A stretch of 64,000 bases of DNA, from contig JBCAML010000006.1 in the NCBI GenBank assembly GCA_038503075.1, forward strand, positions 1,860,001 to 1,924,000, written 5' to 3'. A model generated the notes under the pieces. That model did not search any database. It had not been told where the DNA came from and saw only the letters and a list, made by a program, of their open reading frames with translations. How positions within the stretch are numbered: the stretch's first letter is position 1; each line of letters starts with the position of its first letter. A program made the translations under genes and the position numbers. The DNA is from Gyromitra esculenta (lineage: Eukaryota; Ascomycota; Pezizomycetes; Pezizales; Discinaceae). Of the stretch, positions 1 through 13,425 are shown in pieces.

Positions 1-494
1 TTTCTCATGTCCGACCTGTGCGAGGCGACTACCTGCCATTAAAAGGCAGATGCGAATCAACTCTTGGTCCTTTAATGATCGTCCTTGTTTCATCGTCGCA
101 AACACTCGTAACGAGAGCAGTCTGCAGAGATTCAAGGCGGGATGGGCCACGTCTAGCACCATGAAGAGAGAAGAGGGCGAAGGGGAGAGAGGTCGAATAT
201 ATACTGGTTCAGCACTTGGCGCCAAGGGAAGGGAAGATTCACCGCTACCATTCAATGGTAGTAGGAGACTAGCGGGATTATCTGAAGAGAGAAAATTCAC
301 AATCGCATACCTTATCCTATCAAAAACATAAATTCATTACTACGTGTAGGCTTTATTTCTAGAAAAATCAAATTTTATAGCAAATAATGAGAAATATAAA
401 GAAATCACTCAGCAGGTCCTCCCCCGGATAAGAAGAACATATTAACAGCTAATGTTTACTAGCACATAATTCAACTCTTAACCTTAGTTAGATC
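1..494. other. Intergenic sequence downstream of the Red1-like gene
   Basis: I see no supported gene here. A plus-strand open frame over 50-331 has no recognisable domain and a low-complexity middle, so I treat it as chance. The part next to 494 should hold the 3' untranslated region of the minus-strand gene that ends at 495. Confidence 0.5.
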
Positions 495-3400
495 TTAATC
501 ATCCTCAAGTTCTTCCTCCAACCGAACTATGAGCATAGAAATAGTGCTATCTAAAGTATGATAATCATCGTTCATCTTCGCTCTCAGATCTACTAACATC
601 GCCTTCTCCCCCCGGAGCTCAGCAATATTATTTTCGATAGATTCCATTATTATCGTATGCTCTTTTCTCACTTTCTGTTTTCCTAACTCTACCTTAGCCA
701 GAAAGTCTTCATATTCCCTTTTGTGAGACTCTCCTAATTTCTTCACGATCTCATTCGCTTGCTTTTCAAAATCCTCGACGACCTCCACTGCTAATTCTTC
801 GCTGCTCATCAGATATCTCAAAAGTCTCTACGGAGGCGATTAGATTCCCTCCTACTATACTATTCATAGGAATGGCTATGCTCTGAGAAGGAAAGGGATA
901 GCATACTTGAGAGATCTGATCTAGTACAGCCAGGGTTTCTCCGTGATGGTCAGGTATTGATTGTCGCCACACTGTTTGGGAGTTCTCGTCTTCCGAGAGC
1001 TCTTCGTCCTCTTCATCATCCTCATCGGAGTCAGAATCTTCACCTGTGCTAAAATCTGATGAATAGTCGCTATCAGTCTCTGAGACATCCGTCCCTGATC
1101 CCCGTTCTTGCCTAGGATGCCCTTCTGAGTTTTCAGCGGGATCGCGGCCCATTTCAGCATCGTCAAAGTCTCCCTCGTTGACTAGAGTCTTATCTGGATC
1201 ATCAAACTGTAGTAAGCTTCTGCGTAGATTTTGGAACTCGGACCGATAGTTATATCTATCGTTATTAGATGCTTTGGAATTTATTCTTTTTAGCCACTTA
1301 ATGAAAGTAGTTTGACGGTGGTTTTCGTCTCTTGCTTGAACTAATATTTGGTTTGTTTCTGAACCTGTGGCATCTGATCTGCTAAAAGTGTTCCCTTGCA
1401 GGTTGTTTCTACCAACAGGATGACCGCCACCAAGGGCAGGTGACATTTCTCTACTTGCTAGATGCAATGACCCGAAACCTGTTGGTTCGGTTTGAACTGT
1501 AGCTAAGCGGTTATGCGGTGCTGATACTCCCTCTTTAAAAGCTGGAGGTAAGGATTTGATAGTAGACTGGGCCTTTTCAGCAAGTAGTGGTTTGTTTCGG
1601 GAAAAGAAGGACGTCGATTTCCGATTTCCTTCGGAAAAAAACTCAAGACCTTCTTGGCTGTTTTCTTCCAAGTCACTTTCAATAATTTCTATAATACCGA
1701 CTGTCTGATCAGTGAGATCTTCCTGTCGAACGCTTGAGATTTTTTCTTTTGCGACGACCGGTTTCCTAAATACAATAGGTATCGTAATCTCTTCTAGAGA
1801 ATCAGAATCAGAAATTACTTCGTCATTGTCGCTTGATGCGTCTCGCGTTGGAGAATTGACATAGTTATTGTCGATATTCCGGAAATTAGTATGAACTGTA
1901 CTTTTTGATTCTCTTGGCTTTTTGATAGCTAGGGGTTCACGTTCCGAAAACTCCTGCCTGGACCTAGCTACGTCGTTCGATGTATCGCATTTAAGCAAGC
2001 TAATTTTCTTCTCGCAATTTCTCTCTTCTAAGTTATCAATCTCGAAAGGTTCCACTGTGGCGATCCGTTCCCGATTTGTTGTGGTCGAAAAAAGGCTTCC
2101 GCTCTCGTCAACCTAGATGAAGCGAATCAACTTCTACAATTCCCCGGTTTTTATAAAGACATGAAACCTACTATATTCTCAGTGCTTCTCACAGTGGGAT
2201 ATATCACACGCTGGACTGGCTCCTCGCCCTTTTTTATTATTCGATCTTCATCCTCACTTGCTAAGACATATAGACTTAAAGCACGCACTGGACCGTGCAT
2301 TTGAGCTTCATCGTGATCGTCAGTCGAGTGTTCATCCTGTCCCAACCAACTACCCATATCTACAGGAGTCTTCTCTTCCACTGGAGTTCGCCCTTGGTTT
2401 TTTGGACCTCCACTATTCCATGAGATTATCTGTGCCTTTCTTGCTAGATGGTCATCGATCAACGCATCGGGACCCACCCGAGGTGTTTTTGGAGCTTTAT
2501 CTAATCTCCCTCGGGTAACTGAAGGTACTACCAGCTTCGGATTATTCCTTTTTGGGGTGACTGAATTTTGAAGAGAATCTTTGGGGAGGTAGCCACAATT
2601 AGCATCAGTAGTAGGTGATCCAGAGACATCCATAACTGCGGTAGGCGCTTGGTTTTCGATCGGCTCTAGTTGTCCCATCACGAATGGCAGATTTTGCTTC
2701 TGTTGTTCCTTGGTCGACTTTTCCTTCGTGCTCCGATCTCCATCAAGCTCATCTGACATCTCTGCAGTATCTCCCAGTTGGATTTTATCTCCCGATTGGT
2801 CAACTGTTGATCCAGCAATGGAACTGGCATTGCTTGGAGCATTAGACAGCATCCCGGTTTCATCATCAGATATCACTCGTCGCTCTGTTGGTCGGGGTTT
2901 AAGACTCTGATCTAGCCTAGTTGAACCTATCAGATCTGTTATATCTGTTACCTCTGAGTCACTATCACTTTCGGGATCGTCACTCAGAATCACAACAATG
3001 TTGTCATGATCACTCTCAATCCACGCATCGCAGTTCCTTGCACTTGGCTGGGTCGGCATCTGGAGGGTTTGTTTCTCTGGCGGGGGAGGTTTATTTTCTC
3101 TGGGGGTCTCTATCCTCTTGGCTTGACTTTCTTGGCCATGAAATTTTGTTGGTGTCTCAATTCTAGGTTTCGGGCTTAAGGATAGATCTTGCTTCATTGT
3201 CTCGGGCCGATTTATTCTACTCGTTAAAGTTCTCGAGTCACCAGAGAGCCCTCGAGTCTTTTGTAATCGTGCAGCTGGGGAACTCATAGAGCTAGATTTA
3301 TCGAGAGATCCTTCACTAGATTCTGTCTTTTGAGATGTCTCCGACCCTTTAATACATGCAGCCTTCGTACTAGCCACCCCAGCAACCTTTATTTGATTCA

Positions 3401-6400
3401 AGGACTTGGCGGCGAGTTCCATTTTTGCTTGTAAGCGAGTCTTAGGCCTCCACGAGCTATTTCCATCAGCTTCGCTTGTATTCTGGAATACGTCGAATTC
3501 AAGTTGCTTTGGAACCTTCTTGACAGCTACCCTAGAAGGCCGTGACATCGTTTTTGCCTTGGTAGTTTTTATTTGTTTCTGTTTCTTAATTAATGGACCA
3601 GTGTTTTCGTTTTCATCTCCATCACTTAAGTTATTCCAATCAATCATATGTTTGGTTGGTACAGATGCACGAGCAGCTTTATGCGCGGTTTTTAACTTAG
3701 GGGAGCCGATAGGTAATTTTTGTTCTTCTATGTTAATTTCCTTGTCTCTATTGTCATTAACTGCTGCACGCTTAGCCGGTACGAATGCGGCTCTTGGCTT
3801 TGAGTTTGGATTAATATTAGGAATATGATTTATATTTTCCGCCACTAAATCAACTTCTTCATCGCTGTCCCGGGTGGCTGTACTCTTAGCTGGTACTGAT
3901 GTAGAAGCAGCCTTTAGGACCGCCTTATGCGTTAGGGCGTGAACGAATGGTTTGTTGTCGTTATCCAGTATCATCTCTTTATCTTCCTTCCCTCTAACAA
4001 CTGTACGCTTGGCCCTTGTGGATTTTGGGAGACTATTTAGCTTTGGTTTTGGTCTATGTATGGGTGCGTGATCAGGTAATCCTTCTTCTCCTGGTCCTGT
4101 CTCTTCGTTAGGGTCAAAAATCCGTTCATTCGACTTTTGTTCTAGGTCAAGCGCTGATTTTTTTCCATAAACCCTTTTCTTAGATCCTGGCTTCTGTTTC
4201 GCCCTGGGCTTGAGTCCTGGTGTCGACTTTTTAGGTTTGATCTTACTATTCCCCTTCCCTCGCCCTGACCGCAGATTGTCTTCCTTCACCGAACCTTCAG
4301 AGTCAGGTAAGTCCCAGATACTAGTATCTTCTGGGGACACCAATTTTGATCTCTCCAAGTCTCTAATTATTGTGTGGGATTTGGGTGCGGGATTAGAGAT
4401 AGCGATCGCACTATTAGCCTTCTTTTTAGATCGACTGTTTTTTCCCGTCAGCCTGTCCTTGAGCTTTCCTTTTTGTTCAACCATCTGTCTGGCTTCATAA
4501 GTACCCGGGGGAGTTATATCGTCCAAAAGCCAAGTGGGGTTAGCGAGTGCAGGCCGAGGTTTTGTTCCTGGACCGTCTTTCTGTATTATATAAGCTTCTG
4601 CGGCAGGTACAGTATGTGAATTACTGTTAGATGGTGTTCCCTCGAAAATATCTTCCCGTTCTATATGCGCTTCAGTAGCTAAGATGTCAGGGAGCTTCGG
4701 TCCCTCGAGAGCCATGAGTCGAGACTGTGCTTTTGCTTTGTCTCTAGATTGCATAGTTTGCTTCGTAGTTAAAACACCCAGGGAATCAACGGCATTAAGA
4801 ACCGTGAAGTTGTTACCTTCTATTGAGGTGCCCCTCACTCCCACAGGCTTTTCAATCTCAAACGAGTCATCCAAATGTTTCAAAGGATTTCGAGTTGCAG
4901 GTTTCAGTTTTTTCCCTAATGGTCGATTTATTTCTGCCAGCCTTGGGGATTTCCTCAAAGCTCTAGCAATATCAGGGACTACAAGTTGGGGCCCTTCTTT
5001 TAAGATATTACTAAGTTCCGGACGATCCTCCGTAGCCGAGGTGTTGTGAAGAGGCAGCTTCCGAGGAACTGAGAGTTTTGAAATCTTCCTCGCTTCATCT
5101 AAGATTACAGCGATCTCTGAGTTGGAATCCTCGAGAACCTGCTAATAATTGAAATAGTAGGCTAGGGCTTACCTTCTAGTTTATCTTCTAGTTCCAATGC
5201 TAGAGCATTTCCCTTAACTGAAACCTCTAAACGCTCAACAACTCCGGAATTTATTGCTTTGAGTTTCTTCTGTGTATTATATGCCGATTTAGCAGATCTT
5301 TTCGTAGCTCTTCTGACCGGGACATCTCCAATAAGTAACTCCATTTGCGGTTCGTCTGGAACATCTGTTATATCCGTCAAATCTAAATCACTGCGATTTG
5401 AGTCATCCGAGACCTGTTGTTTTTGTCTTAGAGGTCTTAAATTTCTCGATGTATTTCTCAAAACCATCCCAAAAGCACCGTCGCTAGAGTCCCTAGCTGC
5501 ATCTCGCACCGACAGACTCGAGACCGATTCCTCGGCTATTCTCCTTGGGGCGCTACCAGATATCTCAGCGAGACCCTGAGCATGTTTATCCACAATTGAG
5601 TGGGATACGAGAGTTTGTTCTCCGGAAATTGAAGATAGTATAGAGCCTTGGCCCAAGTTACCCAAGCCAGGAATATCAATTTCGATGACTGCTTTTTTAC
5701 TCTGCGTCCCTTTCTCCTCCAATTCCCTCAATCCGCCTCTCTTGTTAGCTAATAGATTCAGACTACAATCGCTCTCATTGGCATTTGTGGCTGATACGGG
5801 GCTCGTAGGAGCCTCCCCAGGGGTTTTCAGAATCTTCAAAATATCATCTCTATGTCTTTCTAGTTCGTCTAACTTCACTTGTTGAGATTGATGGCGTGCG
5901 GGATTGGCCTGTATATCATTTACCGGTGCACTACTCATTGGTAGCCGGTTAGATTTTTGTTTTAATACCTTAGTCTTACACCGTTCCACATCTTCCGCAA
6001 AATCATCTGCGTCAGCCTTGTAGCAAAGAATCATAACATTGTCAGAATCCGATGACGGCCGCATAGACATAAGATAGAGATATCCATCTTTCTCATAGTC
6101 ACAAAGGTGAAGCTTAAAATAAGTAAAATCTCCCATCGCATGGCTAGTAACGCCCTGACTCGTAGATTCAATCTTGCTAATGTTAACGATTTTGAAGTCA
6201 ACCCAGTCGGGTGAGCGATTTCGATTGGGGGGAATGTAAATGCTGAATATTTCGGCGATACTGATTGATATAACCCCGAATTCTGAGTTTATGGGGTTGT
6301 TATTTCCGATCCTCACCTGATAGCCGTTGTAACCTGTGGGGAGTCTATTTTAACTAAGCATGGCGGCCGTTGATATTCGAGTGATAAGCTATGAATGGAG

Positions 6401-7465
6401 GTTCTTACCCTATATCCAAGTCATATCTTTTTTCTTCAATATTAGCGATGAAAGAGGCAAATTCGCTCTCCCATTGCGACCCGTTTTGTAGTGGGAAGTT
6501 CTTGGTAAAATAATCTGCTCCGCCAGACGGGCAAAACGCGGGCAACCGGTGGAGAACATCTTCATTTTCAAAATCCTGCATCATTTGCCAAATGATTTTC
6601 CCTGCAGCAATCTTGAGCATCCTATCAGCGCCAGAGATGATAATTTCCCCAATATTTTTACTTTTCTCGCCATTAGTACTATATCCAGGATCGATGAGGC
6701 CGATTAGGAACATACAAAATCGTATTTGGCATCCCCCAAACACATCCTTTGTTCCTTGGTGAGTCCTCTAGCAGCTCAACTAGCAATAGGCCAGCCCAGC
6801 GTCTTGAAAATTCTGATTGTTTCGTCTCGACGAAGTAGGTCAGTAGCTCAACAGCGAGTGATTTCCCAACAGTGTCTTTGTAGTTTGACAATAGTTCATT
6901 CGACATTGCAAGCTCGCTATTCTCATCCCTGAGAGTTTCTAATGCCTCCTAGAGTACCGTAAATATCGAGATTAGTCGATCTGCAAGGTTTCATCGGAAG
7001 TAGATTGCTCACTATCATTCGAAACAAGCCTTGGTCTTTTGCAAGACACGGTGCTGCTTCTAGAAGTATCTTTGTAACATGAGTAAATGCTGTTTCGTCG
7101 AGCATACACCAGCGTTCGAATTCCTCATCGCTGATGGAACTGACGAGTTCCTTGACTCCGCCGACAGCAAAAGGAGCCTATCATAAATCCATTCCCTTAG
7201 AGACAGTTCCTTCTGTAATATTATAATAACAGGGCTGGGCTATTACCCCTGTCTTCTCAGCTGCCCCTTCTAGGGAACTGAATTTCTCACTAAGAACTTC
7301 GTGAAGGGATGAGGGAACTCTGATTCACATATCAGTTTACTGCCTGACAGTAAAAGACAGATGAACGAACTTGAGGACACCATGTTTCTTGATAGATCCA
7401 AAGTCGGACGACCGAAAGTGAGCAGCCAAGGCATTGATAGGATCTAGATGGCTAGATATGTTCAT
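495..7465 (-). CDS. Red1/SYCP2-like meiotic chromosome axis protein (candidate)
   Basis: This is a spliced gene of about 2146 codons. Exons by hand: 7381-7465, 7247-7296, 7013-7177, 6716-6948, 6409-6660, 5173-6344, 2172-5116, 907-2112 and 495-827; every join keeps phase. The first two joins and the ATG at 7465 are the least certain. Residues 1-260 look alpha-helical, ARM-like. About 270-385 is a beta-rich segment (VISISIAEIFSIYIPP ... YFKLHLC ... GYLYLMSMRP) consistent with a PH/Spt16M-like domain. Then come roughly 1600 disordered Lys/Ser/Asp-rich residues with an IVVILSDDPESDSD SUMO-interaction-like motif (2976-2999). The last 105 residues form a clear coiled coil. Established knowledge: yeast Red1, mammalian SYCP2 and plant ASY3 share this plan, where the coil builds axis filaments and the N-terminus interacts with other axis or kinetochore factors. 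Homology is inferred from architecture only; another large scaffold protein is the alternative. Confidence 0.6.
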
Positions 7466-9227
7466 TTCGGAGCTGCTTCGTAGCGAATAGCCGAATGAGA
7501 ATGGCTGTGGACTAGAGATATTACTGCAGCTGATAAAGATATGATAGGCTGGGGCGGGCTATTCCAGTCAATGTATCTATCCCCTAGAGGAAACAGTAGC
7601 AGTTTAGCTTTCGAGAATCTATCCACGGTAACTTTGCAGGTTAGCGATGTCAAGGCACCTAGTCACGCGCTCTCGTTGACTACAAGCGTCTCTCATAGCT
7701 GCCTAACCAGGCATGAAGTCGTTACCAAACACCCTCCAACATCTTAAAAATCGGATCGAATAGATGATTTACGTGAACTCGTAATTACACATACCACACA
7801 TACTCAATCTCTCATTTACACGTAAATACATCATCACAGGTTGCAGAATGCAGCTACAAGCCCACAGCACCCACAGCTCTCCTAGCGGTGAATCCACTTG
7901 GTTCCCCCAGTGCCCATTGAATGGCAGCGGGACAAGGAGATGAAGTTGCTCGTGTTTTCATGTTTTCGTGTTTCGCTTTACCTCGATTTTCCTTGTGCGT
8001 GTAGTTCCCTAGAGATATATTATAGCCATAGAAGTTATGTATGTCAGACGATAGCCAAACGAGTAAAGGAACGAATAATCAATAATAAAGCTCGACCTTG
8101 CGATAATACCGCGAGTGATCCCTCGTGATCCCTCGTGATCCTTTCAATGAAAGATCCCACCAATATACAGTCGAGGGGTTTGAGATTGAAGTTGAAAGAC
8201 AGCAAATGAGATGGGCTGTACGTTTCCATGAATACCGTACCGTTATCAGTTGTTATCCACAAGTTATGCGACTGGAAAACGACTAGGAGGTCAAAGCCTA
8301 GCACGTCGACAGCCCTGCTAAAGCCAAAACTAGATCTGAAGACCGGATCCAAGAGAAAGGCCGAGATGGAGGCGAGGACATCAATATCGGAATCAAGACC
8401 AAAACAGGATTGGACCATATTCTCGAAATCTCCACCAGCACCGACTGGGGAGAGTATCTAGGTCGTGGACGTTTGGCTAATCTCCCATGCATATAATTAA
8501 ATGTTATTTGCGACCCAAAATTTAATGGATATGAATATATTCGATTATCCTATTACGATAGTGCTGCAAGGGTTTTTGTGAGGCTTGAAGCTGGTTTGGT
8601 TGTAAGCCCTCCTTCTTATTGCACTTGAAATGTGTTCGATCATACATTGAGGAAATGTGCCACGAGGGTTCTCAAAATTTGCTTTTAAAAACTCTCTCCG
8701 CCCCAAACAATCCCCATTCTCCCCGCCCAGATCACAAGGCTGAGGAATAGCCTATTGGGCATTCTGACTACAAAGCGGGGGTTTGAGGACGAAATATGCA
8801 ACAAGAGACATGGTCTCACCAGTAGGTGAGGGGGTGATTGGTACGCCCCGCAATTCGAGCGTGGGATGCACGATAAGACGTTGATGAGCGGTGAAAACAC
8901 AATTGGTCGTCGCCGTTCTCAAACGCGGGGAAGCCACAAAACGCCCTCCCTACATATTGAGGTTGTACCCTGCGTTTCACCTGCAGCAGATTCACGAACG
9001 TTGCTGTCGGCTGCCGGATGTACCTGCCAAGACCTGCCTAGTGCGGCCCTGTGGCATGTCGTCACACATGCTTGGCGTGGAGGTTCCGCCAGGCGAGAGC
9101 AAAAGTAATTTGCCAGCTCAACGCAACCAACGCGCAACATCCGACTACCGAAAATCCTCACGATATCATCCCCCAATTCCCCCCAACCGGATCGCAAGTA
9201 TCCTCTCCATATGACTATCTAGTGGAA
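7466..9227. other. Divergent intergenic region between the Red1-like gene and the CSC1-type gene
   Basis: No gene is supported. Open frames at 8044-8418 (minus), 8228-8461 (plus) and 8866-9214 overlap one another on both strands and show no domain. A 10-bp tandem repeat lies at 8114-8142. The region should hold both promoters and 5' leaders. Confidence 0.5.
8114..8142. repeat. Short tandem repeat, three copies of a 10-mer
   Basis: The unit GTGATCCCTC occurs twice in a row and a third time with its end changed (GTGATCCTTT). It is a minor simple repeat in the intergenic region. Confidence 0.8.
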
Positions 9228-11834
9228 ATGGAATACCATCTACAAACCTCGATTCACGCTCTGGGTAACGGGTCGACCCCCCCAAGCCCCAGAGATCCTG
9301 GTGGGCTTACTCGTTTGTTGCCCCCGCGGAGCACGTCGTTTACTGCCTGATGAACGCTAAAACTAACAATACACTGAGCCACCAGGCACAAAAGATCTTG
9401 CGACACAGCTCGTTATTTCATTTACGTTGGGGCTCGGCGCATTCTTCGCCTTTTGTTTTCTCCGTCCACGATGGTCAACGCTCTATGCTGCGCGAAAAAA
9501 GCAAGTTCACAGTGGTATGTCTTCTTCGACTAAACCGTGGAGATTCGGTACTGCGCCAAATTTTAAACTGACGGTGTCTGGAAATTAGCTTCAACCCTCC
9601 CTGACCTCCCGAAATCGTTCTTTGGCTGGATGCCCGCGCTTTGGCGCATTACCGATGAGAAAGTCCTCGCCACTGCTGGTCTAGACGCATACGTCTTCCT
9701 CGCCTTTTTCAAGATGGCGATCCGGTTTACTGGATATGCCACTATTTTGGCGTACACTATTCTCCTCCCTATCCAATACTACTTTGACGGGTCGAAAACC
9801 AAGTTTGGGTTTCCATCATGGATCCTCAGAAATGGATCGGCCGAGCTCTACGATGAAGAGAAGAAACCGGGGAAGGAACATAAGCTCGATGGCCCCTACC
9901 TTTGGGCATATGTCGTGTTTATTTACATATTCACTGCACTGGCAGTGTATTTGTTGATTGATGCGACAAAGGAGGTTATGACGGTAAGACAAAGGTATCT
10001 CGGTGGACAAGTCACAATAACAGACCGAACAATTCGACTTTCTGGAGTTCCACCCGAGCTACGCTCGGAGACAGCGCTGAAGGAATATGTTGAAGAGCTT
10101 GGAATCGGCAAAGTTGAGGCAGTCACGATCTGCCGGAACTGGAGAGAGTTGGACGCATTGATGGAACAGCGCGCGCACGTGATAAGGAAATTAGAGGAGG
10201 CATATACAGCATACAACAAACTTCGCTGGAAGCAAAAACGCCAGCAGAGCCTACCGACAACCCAACCAGGGTCCCATGATGATGACAGTACGCCATTGCT
10301 GAATGGGAATGAGAGCCCGAAGGATACAAAATGCAGCAGACCAATGAAAACGCTCCATTACGGCCGTTTCAGGCTGAAGACTAGGAAGGTGGATGCTATC
10401 GACTACTATGAAGTCCGACTGACCGCCCTTGACGAACAAATCGTCGCTGCGAGAAAAAAGGAGTACACCCCCGTTCCGATTGCGTTCGTCACCATGGCCT
10501 CCACTGCTTCGGCCCAAGTTGCTATCCAAGCTGTGCTCGACCCCCGCTTCGCCACTCTGCTTGCATACCAGGCCCCATCTCCCTCATCTATAGTCTGGCG
10601 CAACACCTACATGTCGCGCTTCTCACGGATATCCCGTTCGTGGGCCATCTCTGCCTTCGTCACGATCCTAAGTGTAGTATGGCTTGTTCCTGTCACTGGT
10701 CTAGCCACCCTCTTAAACATCGAAGACATCCGCAAGATCAACCGACCTCTCGCCGATTTCCTTGAAGGCAGCGAGATCGTCAAATCCCTCGTACAGGGTT
10801 TCCTCCCCACCCTTGCACTTACCCTCTTCAACGTCGCCGTCCCCTATTTCTACGAATGGCTCTCTAACTACCAAGGAATGATATCGCAAGCTGAAGTCGA
10901 ACTTTCCGTCATCTCCAAAAACTTCTTCTTCACATTCTTCAATCTTTTCTGCGCCTTCACAATCCTCGGCACAGCTCTAACCTTCGAAAAGCTCTGGGAC
11001 GAACTCAAAGGTTCCCTTTCCGACACCACTCGTATCGCATATGCACTCGCAGGCTCCCTCAATGGCCTCGCCGCATTTTACGTCAACCTAATAATCCTCC
11101 AAGGTATCGGCATGTTCCCCTTCCGGCTTCTTGAGTTCGGTTCCGTCGTTTTATATCCCATCAGTTTCGTCGCCGCACACACACCACGCGACTACGACGA
11201 GCTCCGCAAGCCGCCCGTGTTCTCCTACGGTTTCTTCCTCCCACAACCTATCCTCGTCCTCATCATTACATTCGTATACTCAATCCTCCCGCGTGGTCGT
11301 CTGATCCTCGCGTTTGGGTGGTTGTATTTCGTGATTGGCTACTTCACCTATAAATACCAGTTACTCTACGCTATGGATCATCCGCAGCACTCTACAGGAC
11401 TGGCGTGGAGCATGATCTTCTATAGGGTTGTTGTTGGACTCATTATTTTCCAATTAGCGATGGCGGGGTTTTTGGCGTCGCAGCAGGCATTCGTGAGGAG
11501 CTCACTGGTCGTACCGTTGATTATTGCCGGGCTAGTTAGTATGTATAGGTGGGAAGAGAACTGGGGGAGGCTGAGCAGATTTATTGCGTTACGGGCTGTG
11601 AAGGAGCCCGCGAGAGCTAGCGATGAGGAAGGTGGCACTATGGATGAGAGGCGGGAGAGAGGACAGGCGTTTGTGAACCCAAATTTAGTCAGTCCGTTGG
11701 AGAAACCGTGGATTGTGAGGAGTGGAGAAGAAGGAGAACAGAGTGAATGGAGGGATGAGAGTGAAAGTGTAGGTGGAAGTGGCGGTGGCGGTGGTGATGT
11801 GGGGTTGGATAATCCATGGGCGGCAGGTGAATAA
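9228..11834 (+). CDS. CSC1/OSCA/TMEM63-family stress-gated cation channel (DUF221/RSN1)
   Basis: The family forms mechanically or osmotically gated, calcium-permeable cation channels of plasma or internal membranes. Exons 9228-9300, 9386-9514 and 9589-11834 give 815 aa, usual for the family. Exon 2 encodes the first membrane helix (TQLVISFTLGLGAFFAFCFLRPRW). Next come the cytosolic N-domain with VTITDRTIRLSGVPPELRSE, a long charged linker, and a block of about nine helices beginning near FAVVWLVPVTGLATLLN-like sequence and containing NFFFTFFNLFCAFTILG and NLIILQGIGMFPFRLLEFGS. The C-tail is acidic and Gly-rich and ends GLDNPWAAGE. Donor 9301 is GTGGGC, weaker than normal, so the first exon and start are less sure than the rest. 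The gene converges on the antiporter gene at 13426-15194. Which fungal paralogue it is cannot be told here. Confidence 0.9.
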
Positions 11835-13425
11835 TTAAGTGGAAACGGGATATTCCGAAGAAAAAATATCGTTGGCTTGGGGATTGTCGTTCGTTCGTTC
11901 GCTGTTTCGTTCGCTATCATTTCAAGTATATTATTTAGCATGCATGGCGAGAATGTATAATTGTATCTAGGTAGTTATGGCATCGGGCGTTATCAAGATT
12001 TCTAGGAACATATTACGTAGAAGGTAGGAGTGGGCTAGGGTGATGATATATGCAGTTTGAGAAACGAATTGGTTTGAGTTTGGGTGTTGTTTGAATAGGG
12101 TAGACTTATGATATTACGGATTAATTGAATACACCATGTCATGCTTTTAATAATTCATTATCAATTAATCACAAGCTCTTCTCAACACATGAAGCTCTCC
12201 CAGTATTGTTAAATATCGGAAAGAAGAATATATATATCTAGCTATGCATAATATAGTGTGATTAGGATATAATATACCATCAGTGAGGGGTCTTCTATGA
12301 AGTAGGGTACATACATGTAGTTAGGGTGAACCAACCCTGGCTTTCCATTTTGATTAAACCTCCCTAATTAAAGCATATCATCCTTAAATTGACCTATCCA
12401 ATCCCATACTATGGCACATCAAACCCAGCATCCCATGCAGAAAATTAGCTTCATCCCAACAGAGTTAGATGTCCACATTAACAACCTTTTCTTAAAGATT
12501 CTCAGTCGCTAAGAAATTGAGAAACGGGTGTGTCGAGCCTGTTGAAAGCAATCGTATTAAGAATTACTATAAGCTATTATAGCAGAATTGCCCAATAAGA
12601 AATGCCTCTAATGGCTGCTAGTCTAAGGTCTATAGCGCTTTTGCTGATGCAATTATCTCATTCCATGAGTTCATATCCTCAAGGATAACCTTGAGCGAGG
12701 TCGTTATCGCAGTTTCATCTAGCATGCCCTTGCCCGTAGCTTAACCTGTAGCATATAAGTCAATACTTCCTCAGCTAACAAAGATCATCTTCTCCAAGAG
12801 AACCAGGTAATAGGATTCTCATACATATCAGTTCTTTACATTGGAGAGCCCATAAATGTACCATCTACTGGAAACAATTGAAATGGGAGAGGGGTGTTGG
12901 TAGAATGGTGGAGGTGAAATTTTTGGTGTGATGGGTGATTGGTCGATGGGCATAACTAGTCTCGTGCTCAACCCCTCTCGTTCGGCTTGCTGTCACATGG
13001 AGAGTAACAGCCCTAGCAGTAGGAGATGGGAGCGAATCTAGGTATAGCTATCAATATAGATACAGAGGATGTGAGACCTAAATCACTATATGTAGTTTCC
13101 TATATGGGAATATCCACGTCCTCCCATACGATATAAGTTATATAGCCCTACTCTACGAACTGTATTCTTACAGAGCGAACGTTGCTCTATCTTGAATCCT
13201 TACAGGGGGGACAACTGTAGGACTTTACATATATTACGAAGTTCTTACTCTCCCAAGCGATATATATAACCCCAACTCTCTCTCTATCAATAATATTTCC
13301 ACAGAGAGAACACCTTCACATCCCAAGTCCTCACGAAGCTGGCTAACTATAATATTCCAGACAAAATTTAATTCTATGATATTTAAATCTATATTTTCCA
13401 CCGAGATCATCCCCTATTAATTCAT
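11835..13425. other. Convergent intergenic region
   Basis: About 1.6 kb of AT-rich sequence between the 3' ends of the channel and antiporter genes. I find no credible coding frame, RNA gene or repeat family. A TACATGTAG motif occurs near 12313. Confidence 0.6.

Noticed and set aside
7462..7653. 63-codon minus-strand frame next to the Red1-like start
   Set aside because: It begins upstream of the chosen ATG in a different frame and cannot be spliced in phase to exon 2.
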